DNA of 7,980 nt, taken from contig JAFGQQ010000485.1 in NCBI GenBank assembly GCA_016935595.1, positions 1 through 7,980 on the forward strand, written 5' to 3'. This document shows positions 1 through 5,517 of the stretch, one piece after another; within the stretch, counting starts at the first letter, position 1; every line of letters begins with the position of its first letter. The notes under the pieces were generated by a model. It saw nothing but the letters and a program-made list of their open reading frames with translations. It was not told the origin of the DNA and made no database searches. A program made the translations under genes and the position numbers. Origin of the DNA: Bacteroidales bacterium. GTDB lineage: Bacteria > Bacteroidota > Bacteroidia > Bacteroidales > UBA10428.

Positions 1-465
1 ACCTAATCCGGGATTTGTAAGCGCAGCAGTGAAAGTAGCTAATCCTTCAGGAAAATTATGAATACCAATGGCTAATGCCGTAAATAAACCCATACGCATA
101 AGCTTTTGGTTTTTTTGAAGTTTATTCAGGTTAATATCTTCCACCTTTTTCATTTCATGAGGATTTTCAACTGCCGGAATAAAATTGTCAATAACTGCAA
201 TAAAAACAATTCCTCCGAAAAAAGCACCCACTGTGGCCCAATATCCGGGTGCAATTCCCAATGAATCAACCAGGGCCGTCTTTGCTTTTACAAAAATTTC
301 AACAAGCGAAACATATATCATAACGCCTGCCGAGAATCCCAAGGCAACAGATAAAAATTTAGTATTGGTAGTTTTGGCAAAAAATGCTATGGCGCTTCCA
401 ATGCCGGTTGATAATCCGGCAAACAGAGTTAAAGCGAATGCGATTAATAAATTTTCAGTTAACAT
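1..465 (-). CDS. zupT: ZIP-family divalent metal transporter, ZupT-like (partial, N-terminal part)
   Basis: This reading frame runs off the left edge; the window holds its first 155 codons, starting at the ATG at 465-463. ZIP transporters import Zn2+ and other divalent metals across the inner membrane. The translation shows a hydrophobic N-terminus with small-residue-rich helices (residues about 5-30 and 38-58). It also has a VSLVEI segment (residues 52-57) like the ZupT metal-site helix, a third helix around 78-98, and a polar cytoplasmic loop around 99-122. The family hallmark HNFPEG lies at residues 136-141, with His136, Asn137 and Glu140 as the expected metal ligands. ZupT proteins are about 260 residues, so roughly 100 C-terminal residues are missing. 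The gene is transcribed divergently from the B12 locus. A near-consensus -7 box (TATATTTA, minus strand, 502-495) lies about 30 nt upstream of the start. Family assignment is firm; metal specificity cannot be read from sequence. Confidence 0.93.
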   Translation of the reverse strand, partial: MLTENLLIAFALTLFAGLSTGIGSAIAFFAKTTNTKFLSVALGFSAGVMIYVSLVEIFVKAKTALVDSLGIAPGYWATVGAFFGGIVFIAVIDNFIPAVENPHEMKKVEDINLNKLQKNQKLMRMGLFTALAIGIHNFPEGLATFTAALTNPGLG

Positions 466-588
466 TATATATTTTTTTAAATTAATATTTATTGTAAATA
501 TAGTGGATTAAGCTTGAAAAAAAATTGGTTATAAACATTTTGTTGAAGGAAATTTTAGACATTTAGTTTTTTAGAATTAAATATTTTT
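466..588. other. Divergent intergenic region between zupT and the B12 riboswitch
   Basis: This is the left part of the 434-nt gene-free stretch 466-899; the riboswitch and its platform fill the right part. The segment is very AT-rich with no supported reading frame. On the minus strand TATATTTA (502-495) resembles a -7 box for zupT. No recognisable Zur or other operator palindrome was found. Confidence 0.5.
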
Positions 589-596
589 TACATTTG
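589..596 (+). promoter_or_regulatory. Putative Bacteroidetes-type -7 promoter box for the B12 uptake operon
   Basis: TACATTTG matches the Bacteroidetes sigma-ABfr -7 consensus TAnnTTTG exactly. It lies 4 nt before the first base-paired position of the riboswitch P1 stem (601), so transcription would start at or just before the aptamer. No clear -33 TTTG was found; TTTA at 562-565 and the T-tract at 567-572 are the only candidates, and their spacing is imperfect. The call rests mainly on the box and its position. Confidence 0.55.
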
Positions 597-737
597 TTAG
601 CGAAATGGTATTTTCAATTAACGTTCTTAAATTGGAATAAAAGGGAATCTCGTGAAAATCGGGAACAGTACCCGCTGCTGTAAGTCCCGGCCTGTTAACA
701 CAGGCACAATGTTTTTGTAACTCTTGGCCACTATCAT

Positions 738-761
738 CCTCCTTCGCTAAAGCTACGGAGG
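738..761 (+). repeat. Palindromic element copy 1 inside the riboswitch arm
   Basis: This 24-nt unit begins CCTCC and ends GGAGG. With flanking bases it makes an 8-bp stem, CATCCTCC (735-742) with GGAGGATG (757-764). It aligns without gaps to the unit at 786-809 with 18 of 24 identical positions, and five of the six differences are transitions. It therefore looks like a diverged copy of the same element. It lies in the variable peripheral arm, where extra hairpins can be tolerated. Confidence 0.7.
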
Positions 762-785
762 ATGTCCAGCTAAAAAGGACTAAAA

Positions 786-809
786 CCTCCTTTGCCAAGG
801 TTTTGGAGG
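786..809 (+). repeat. Palindromic element copy 2 inside the riboswitch arm
   Basis: This second 24-nt unit has the same CCTCC/GGAGG ends and starts 48 nt after copy 1, so unit and spacer are both 24 nt. The stem is AACCTCC (784-790) with GGAGGTT (805-811). An alternative pairing, AAAACCT (782-788) with AGGTTTT (798-804), is also possible and excludes the first. Between the two copies, GTCC (764-767) and GGAC (777-780) could form a small third hairpin. Confidence 0.7.
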
Positions 810-868
810 TTGAAATGGGAAGGCATCAAAAACAGGGATAAGTCAGAAGACCTGCCATTTCGAATTTT

Positions 869-885
869 GTGTTCGGGTTAAACAT
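869..885 (+). promoter_or_regulatory. Possible riboswitch expression-platform hairpin
   Basis: Downstream of P1, TGTT (870-873) can pair with AACA (881-884), extended by a G-U pair (869/885), leaving loop CGGGTTA. The GTTA part of the loop (877-880) is complementary to the TAAC loop of the aptamer hairpin at 696-699. This resembles the loop-loop contact known for class I cobalamin riboswitches, in which a hairpin near the ribosome-binding region is fixed when ligand is bound. The stem is short, so this is an inference. It ends 14 nt before the proposed btuB start. Confidence 0.4.
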
Positions 886-899
886 TAATTCTTAATTTT

Positions 900-2801
900 T
901 TGAAAAGCAGAATTATACTTATAGGTTTATTATTCTTTTGTTTCCTGTGTTCAAAAGGAAACATAACTTCTGTTGTTGATACTTTTAGTATTGATAAAGT
1001 TGAAATAACCAATCACCGGAATTGCTTTTATTCCGATGATATTAATATTTATAAAATTGATTCTTCTATTCGTCAAACATTTAGCTCCTTAACTTTAGGC
1101 GATTTTCTTACTAATTATTCCAATATCCATATTCATGGAAATGGAAAATCGGGATTTGTTTCTGGTTCGTTTATTCGTGGCACAAACTCATATCAAACAT
1201 CGGTGAATTGGAACGGATTTTCATTAAATTCCACAACACTGGGAACATATGATTTATCTTTAATTAATTCCGGATTAATCCAGGATATATCAGTAAATCA
1301 TGGCGCTTCAGCTTCTTTATATGGCAGTGGAACTTTTGGTGGCGCGATCGATTTAAATAATATGCCTGATTGGAAAAATAAATTATCCGTGAATTTATCG
1401 GGAAGTATAGCTAACATTAACGAATATATTAATTTAATTGGTTTTAAAATTGGAAATAAAACTATTCAATCACATTCCAATTTTCATATTCATCGTGGAG
1501 ATTTAAAATTTCCTTATAATGATCCTGTTACCGATAACACATTATATCAGATACATAACAGGCTTAATAGTATTACTTTTATGCAAAATATATTTTTAAA
1601 GTTAAAGGACAATAAAATAAGTTGCGGAATATGGTATAGCGAAAAATATAAGGAAATACCTTCAATATTAGCTTCCAATACAACTAATTACGATATTCAG
1701 CAAGACAGTACTTTAAAAGCTTTCATTAAATGGAGAAAGATATTTTCAAAATCATCCTTGAGTGTTAACACTGCATATTTTTATGATTATCAGAAGTTTT
1801 CGGAATATCCTGAAATTAAATCTGTCAAAATTATTACTGATATTTTTTATAGGTATTTTTTAACTAATCAAATTGTTTTTGATTTGGGAGGAATGTACGT
1901 TGAAAATCAGGCAAATTCTGATTATTACCAGGGAAAAATTCGTGAACCACAAGGTGCTTTGTTATGCGGAATAAGGATAGATTATCTTAAACTTACCAGT
2001 AATATAACTTTTAGAAAAGAAATTCATGCGCAATATAATGTTAAACCATTAATTGGTTTAAACCTGAAGTATAATTTAATTGAAGACAGACTATTTGTGA
2101 AATCAACTTTCTCAAGAAATTTCCGTGTTCCTACTATTAATGATAAATATTGGGTGCCAGGCGGAAATCCTGATTTATTACCCGAAAATGGATGGTCGGG
2201 TGATGCAGGATTTCAATATAATTTGAAAAATATTCTAAATCATTCCTATTCTATAAAATTGGTATATTATAGTTCAGTAATAAACGACATGATTCAATGG
2301 ATTCCTTTAGGAAATTCTGCTTTATGGGTACCTAAAAACTCTAAACAAGTATGGGCAAGGGGATTGGAGTCATCTTTTATTGCCAAAATACAAATGAATT
2401 CTTTTGAAATTCAATCCAGGATTGATTATTCCTTTTCAAAGTCAACTGTCACAAAGATTTACGAAGGTTCATCAAATTTATTGAATAAACAGTTGAGGTA
2501 TTTGCCATTGCATTCAGCCAAGGGAATTTTAGAGGTAAAATACAGGAATTTTTCCATTCTATGTAATGAATTATTTACAGGAAACAGGTATACTGATGAA
2601 GAAAATATAGATGTTTTTAAATTACCCGGTTTTTTTATCACGAATATAATTTTTGGTTTCACACAGAAATATAAACAATATACTGGAAAGTTATCTGTAA
2701 AGATTGATAATCTTTTTAACACAGATTATCAATTGGTTAGAGCTTATCCCATGCCATTAAGGACATATGCTATTAATTATAAAATGGAATTTAATTATTA
2801 A
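900..2801 (+). CDS. btuB: TonB-dependent outer-membrane receptor, BtuB-like vitamin B12 transporter
   Basis: This 633-residue protein is predicted to import corrinoids across the outer membrane using TonB energy. The start is TTG at 900; there is an in-frame stop at 885-887, no ATG between, and the next methionine is only at about residue 155, well past the signal sequence. Residues 1-21 form a signal peptide (Lys-Ser-Arg then a hydrophobic core). A TonB-box-like segment DTFSIDKVEI (27-36) follows. The plug domain spans about 45-153, ending in the typical ASLYGSGTFGGAIDL (138-152), and the beta-barrel takes up the rest. It includes the characteristic GGNPDLLPENGW (about 421-432) and a C-terminus FNTDYQLVRAYPMPLRTY...FNY ending in an aromatic residue. 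There is no N-terminal carboxypeptidase-like domain of the kind found in SusC receptors. The cobalamin riboswitch just upstream and the BtuG-like partner downstream support B12 as the substrate. The protein sequence alone shows only the receptor family. Confidence 0.9.
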   Translation: MKSRIILIGLLFFCFLCSKGNITSVVDTFSIDKVEITNHRNCFYSDDINIYKIDSSIRQTFSSLTLGDFLTNYSNIHIHGNGKSGFVSGSFIRGTNSYQTSVNWNGFSLNSTTLGTYDLSLINSGLIQDISVNHGASASLYGSGTFGGAIDLNNMPDWKNKLSVNLSGSIANINEYINLIGFKIGNKTIQSHSNFHIHRGDLKFPYNDPVTDNTLYQIHNRLNSITFMQNIFLKLKDNKISCGIWYSEKYKEIPSILASNTTNYDIQQDSTLKAFIKWRKIFSKSSLSVNTAYFYDYQKFSEYPEIKSVKIITDIFYRYFLTNQIVFDLGGMYVENQANSDYYQGKIREPQGALLCGIRIDYLKLTSNITFRKEIHAQYNVKPLIGLNLKYNLIEDRLFVKSTFSRNFRVPTINDKYWVPGGNPDLLPENGWSGDAGFQYNLKNILNHSYSIKLVYYSSVINDMIQWIPLGNSALWVPKNSKQVWARGLESSFIAKIQMNSFEIQSRIDYSFSKSTVTKIYEGSSNLLNKQLRYLPLHSAKGILEVKYRNFSILCNELFTGNRYTDEENIDVFKLPGFFITNIIFGFTQKYKQYTGKLSVKIDNLFNTDYQLVRAYPMPLRTYAINYKMEFNY

Positions 2802-2823
2802 TCAATTTATAAAATATAAGAAA

Positions 2824-3894
2824 ATGAAAAGGAAAAAATTTTTTATGCTATGTATTGTTGTTTCATTATTAATTGTTACTTGCGAAAAAGATGGTGAAAA
2901 TGAAAATAATACAGGTTATTCAAAAGGTGTATTAATTACAAACGAAGGCGCATATGGCAATAATAATGGATCAATTAGTTATTTTAGTAAAGATTCCAGT
3001 AAAATAATTAATAATTTATTTTGTTCTATTAATAAAAGAATGTTAGGGGATGTTGTTCAATCAGTTGGAATAGCAAATAATAAAGCCTTTATTGTCGTTA
3101 ATAATTCACAAAAAATAGAAGTGGTTAACCTGGAAACATTCGAATCAATCGGAACCATTTTTGGTGTATCGTACCCAAGATATTTTTTAAAAACAGATGA
3201 TACAAAAGCATATTTAACAAATGGTAACATGCAGGGCACAATATATATAATAAATCTTATGGAATTAAAAATCAAGGATAGTATAAATGTTGGATATGGT
3301 CCGGAAAGATTGATCGAGTCAAATGGTTTTATTTATATAGCAAACAGCGGGGGATGGGGTATTGATAGTACAATAAGTGTTATTGATCCGGAAAATGATG
3401 AAGTTATTGAAAATATTATAGTTGGAGATTGTCCGGTTGATTTAATAAAAGATAAAAACAATGATATATGGGTGTTATGTAAAGGAAAAGTTATATATGA
3501 TTTTGTTACTTACGAAGTGATTGAAGAAACTGAATCGAAACTTGTGAGAATTTCAGGGAACGATCACTCGGTTAAAGATGAAATTACTATTGGAACCATA
3601 GGTGATTATTTTAATCCTACTCAATTAAGCGTCAACAGAAGTGAAGAGATTATTTATTTCGCAGAATCGGATGGTATATATTTTTATGATATTAATTCAT
3701 CTGAATTATCAGATTCTCCTGTAATTTTGAATTCGTTCTACGGTTTTGGAATAGATTCGGAGGATGATATAATTTATGGATTAGAAGCAGCTTCATTTGC
3801 TTCATCAGGATATTTATTCAGGTATAAATTGAATGGCGAGTTAATTGATTCATTTAAAACAGGTATCGGGCCAAATAACGTTATTTTTTATTAA
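2824..3894 (+). CDS. btuG: BtuG-like surface lipoprotein, seven-bladed beta-propeller (YncE/DUF5074 type)
   Basis: The start is taken at ATG 2824, which gives a clean lipoprotein signal: Met-Lys-Arg-Lys-Lys, a hydrophobic core, and lipobox IVTC with lipidated Cys20. An in-frame ATG at 2767 lies inside btuB and would add 19 residues before the signal. The acidic stretch after the cysteine (CEKDGENEN) fits Bacteroidetes surface-export signals. The mature part (about 35-356) shows propeller repeats. Strands such as KAFIVVNNSQKIEVVNLET (88-106), GTIYIINLMELKI (138-150) and STISVIDPENDEVI (182-195) recur, often preceded by a G-x-x-P turn (GYGPERL 157-163, GDCPVDL 201-207, GIGPNNV 347-353). The final NNVIFY probably closes the ring with blade 1. 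The opening GVLITNEGAYGNNNGSISYF and the LGDVVQS segment (74-80) look like the DUF5074 family. Characterised BtuG binds B12 very tightly at the cell surface and works with BtuB. It lies 22 nt after btuB, presumably in one transcript. Confidence 0.82.
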   Translation: MKRKKFFMLCIVVSLLIVTCEKDGENENNTGYSKGVLITNEGAYGNNNGSISYFSKDSSKIINNLFCSINKRMLGDVVQSVGIANNKAFIVVNNSQKIEVVNLETFESIGTIFGVSYPRYFLKTDDTKAYLTNGNMQGTIYIINLMELKIKDSINVGYGPERLIESNGFIYIANSGGWGIDSTISVIDPENDEVIENIIVGDCPVDLIKDKNNDIWVLCKGKVIYDFVTYEVIEETESKLVRISGNDHSVKDEITIGTIGDYFNPTQLSVNRSEEIIYFAESDGIYFYDINSSELSDSPVILNSFYGFGIDSEDDIIYGLEAASFASSGYLFRYKLNGELIDSFKTGIGPNNVIFY

Positions 3895-3925
3895 ATGTGG
3901 ATTTATTTTAAAATAAATATTTCAT

Positions 3926-3933
3926 TACCTTTA
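3926..3933 (+). promoter_or_regulatory. Weak candidate -7 box before the beta-CASP nuclease gene
   Basis: TACCTTTA differs from TAnnTTTG only at the last base and lies 33 nt before the ATG at 3967. No convincing -33 element was seen. It suggests that the nuclease may have its own promoter in the 72-nt gap after btuG rather than relying only on read-through from the B12 operon. Confidence 0.28.
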
Positions 3934-3966
3934 TCTTCTTATGATTAATAATAAATTTAATATTTA

Positions 3967-5367
3967 ATGGAAATTCAATTTTTAGGTGCTGTTCGTGAGG
4001 TAACCGGCAGCAAACATTTAATCACAACCAGACATGGGAAAAAAATATTACTGGATTGTGGAATGTACCAGGGAAAAGGTCTTGAAACCGATACCATGAA
4101 CAGGCAATTAGGTTTCGATCCTGCAGAAATTGACCACATTATTTTAACTCATGCCCATATCGATCATTCTGGTTTAATTCCATATGTTTATAAAGAAGGT
4201 TTCCGTGGTTCGGTAATTTGTACCCATGCCACACGTGATTTATGTTCAATTATGCTGGCCGATTCGGGCTATATCCAGGAACGTGATACTTACACTTTTA
4301 ATAAGAAACGGGCGAGAAAAGGGCTTCCTTCTGTAAAACCTTTATATACAAAAGCCGATGCAATTGAAGCTATTAAACTGTTTATTGGAGTTACATATGA
4401 AAGAAAACTATATATTGATGATAAAACCAAGGTAAAATTTACCAATACCGGTCATATGTTAGGTAGTGGTGTTGCAAATATTGAAATTACCGAAAATGGA
4501 AAAATTACGCATATTGCATATACAGGTGATATAGGCCGGCCAGTAAACAGAATATTAAAATCTCCGCAACCTTTCCCTCAAACTGATATTCTTATCTGCG
4601 AATCAACTTATGGAGACCGTTTACACCATGAAAGCGACAGGGGTGAAGACGAATTACTTAACGTAGTAAATGAAACTTGTGTTGATAAAGGCGGGAAACT
4701 AATAATTCCTTCGTTTAGCGTTGGCAGAACACAGGAAATTGTATATTCTTTAAATAATTTTTACAACGAAAGAAAACTTCCAAAAATAGAAATATTTGTC
4801 GATAGCCCTTTAGCAATTAATGCGACAGATATCTTCAGGGTACACCCTGAATGTTTTAATAAAGATATACTGGAAATTATGGAAACCGATCCCGATCCGT
4901 TTGGTTTTAATAATTTATATTATACAAGAAGTGCAGATGAATCGAAAAAATTAAATAATTATTCCAAGCCCTGTATTATTATTTCGGCTTCAGGAATGGC
5001 TGAGGCTGGCAGAGTAAAACATCACCTGGCAAATAGTATATCTAATCCAAAAAACACCATACTTTTTGTTGGTTATTGTGCCCCGTCAACTCTTGGAGCC
5101 CGAATAATGCGCGGTGATAAACAGGTTTCTATTCATGGTATTATTCATCAAGTATTAGCTGGCATAAAACGAATAGAATCATATAGTGGTCATGGTGATT
5201 ACCAGGAAATGATAGAATTTTTTAAATGTCAGGATCCTAAACAAATTTCTTCGACCTACCTGGTACATGGAGAATTAAAATCCCAGGAATTTTTCAAATC
5301 AAAGTTGAAAAAAGAAGGATTTAATAACATTCACATTCCTGTTATTAATGATTTTGTTAAAATTTAA
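3967..5367 (+). CDS. Metallo-beta-lactamase fold, beta-CASP family RNA-processing nuclease
   Basis: This 466-residue protein has no signal peptide, so it is cytoplasmic. It is a probable zinc-dependent endo- or exoribonuclease of the bacterial CPSF73-like (TTHA0252-type) group. The metallo-beta-lactamase motifs are all present: THAHIDH (61-67, metal ligands His62, His64, Asp66, His67), GHMLGSG (162-168, His163) and YTGDIGRP (185-192, Asp188). The beta-CASP insert starts at about 210. Motif A is the acidic residue of CESTYGDR (Glu212), followed by PSFSVGRTQE (248-257). Motif B is in SASGMAEAGRVKHHL (340-354, His352/His353). Motif C is YSGHGD (406-411, His409), and the last ligand is His434 in YLVHGE. 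Length and motif order are normal and no catalytic residue is missing, so the enzyme should be active. The RNA target is not evident. It sits 72 nt after btuG on the same strand without an obvious functional link to B12 uptake. Confidence 0.93.
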   Translation: MEIQFLGAVREVTGSKHLITTRHGKKILLDCGMYQGKGLETDTMNRQLGFDPAEIDHIILTHAHIDHSGLIPYVYKEGFRGSVICTHATRDLCSIMLADSGYIQERDTYTFNKKRARKGLPSVKPLYTKADAIEAIKLFIGVTYERKLYIDDKTKVKFTNTGHMLGSGVANIEITENGKITHIAYTGDIGRPVNRILKSPQPFPQTDILICESTYGDRLHHESDRGEDELLNVVNETCVDKGGKLIIPSFSVGRTQEIVYSLNNFYNERKLPKIEIFVDSPLAINATDIFRVHPECFNKDILEIMETDPDPFGFNNLYYTRSADESKKLNNYSKPCIIISASGMAEAGRVKHHLANSISNPKNTILFVGYCAPSTLGARIMRGDKQVSIHGIIHQVLAGIKRIESYSGHGDYQEMIEFFKCQDPKQISSTYLVHGELKSQEFFKSKLKKEGFNNIHIPVINDFVKI

Positions 5368-5383
5368 TTAATTCAATTGATTT

Positions 5384-5391
5384 TATATTTG
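5384..5391 (+). promoter_or_regulatory. Candidate -7 promoter box upstream of the VIT protein gene
   Basis: TATATTTG is an exact match to TAnnTTTG. It lies just after the nuclease stop codon and about 126 nt before the chosen VIT-protein start. The nearest TTTG (5353-5356) is 27 nt upstream, farther than the usual spacing of about 20 nt, so the -33 half is not convincing. If it is used, the inverted repeat at 5394-5420 would lie at the transcription start or in the leader. Confidence 0.35.
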
Positions 5392-5393
5392 AA

Positions 5394-5431
5394 ATGCTAA
5401 TCAAATATTTAGATTAGTATCAATTTTTTTT
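5394..5431 (+). terminator. AT-rich inverted repeat with T-tract, probable terminator of the nuclease gene
   Basis: ATGCTAATC (5394-5402) pairs with GATTAGTAT (5412-5420), nine pairs including one G-U, around an AT-only loop. A run of T follows at 5424-5431. The arrangement fits a weak intrinsic terminator 26 nt after the nuclease stop codon. Because a promoter-like box sits directly upstream, the repeat could instead be an operator. Confidence 0.42.
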
Positions 5432-5517
5432 ATAATTTAAACGCAACCTTTTTTCCAACTATATCATCCTAGAGATAAATTATTAAAATAGAAATGTATA
5501 ATTTAAAATACAATGTT

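Larger units (their letters stand above)
601..862 (+). promoter_or_regulatory. Cobalamin (B12) riboswitch controlling btuB
   Basis: The conserved B12-element core is easy to read: GGGAAT at 643-648, GTGAAAATCGGGAACAG at 652-668, CCCGCTGCTGTAAG at 671-684, GCCACT at 727-732, ATGGGAAGG at 815-823, and AGTCAGAAGACCTGCC at 841-856. The supporting stems also form. P1 pairs CGAAATGG (601-608) with CCATTTCG (855-862). P2 pairs 612-619 with 630-637 with one G-U. CGGG/CCCG pairs 660-663 with 671-674. GCCTGT/ACAGGC (690-695/700-705) closes a TAAC loop. TGTTTTTG (710-717) pairs with CAAAAACA (827-834). The aptamer is longer than usual because about 80 nt of palindromic sequence sit between GCCACT and ATGGGAAGG, where the E. 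coli btuB element has a short hairpin loop. High cobalamin is expected to reduce btuB/btuG expression, probably at translation because no terminator hairpin with a T-tract lies between 862 and 900. Confidence 0.95.

Noticed and set aside
185..511. Plus-strand open frame of 108 codons
   Set aside because: It is antisense to the ZupT coding frame, which carries the HNFPEG motif and a coherent membrane topology.
577..798. Minus-strand open frame of 73 codons
   Set aside because: It lies across the cobalamin riboswitch; the conserved aptamer blocks and stems explain this sequence, and the translation has no family resemblance.
735..811. CRISPR array or transposon end suggested by the repeated palindromes
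   Set aside because: There are only two diverged units, and no transposase, target duplication or further repeat-spacer units; they lie inside a functional riboswitch.
2459..2722. Minus-strand open frame inside btuB
   Set aside because: It falls wholly within the receptor's beta-barrel coding region and shows no domain or start context.
2767..2823. Upstream ATG extending btuG by 19 residues into btuB
   Set aside because: The extension would place hydrophobic and basic residues before a standard lipoprotein signal; the start at 2824 gives a normal lipobox at Cys20.
3057..3275. Minus-strand open frame inside btuG
   Set aside because: It is antisense to the propeller repeats, which fit the family in the plus frame; there is no independent support.
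5494..5517. Upstream ATG extending the VIT protein by eight residues
   Set aside because: The MKK start at 5518 gives a typical signal peptide; the extra residues add nothing recognisable.
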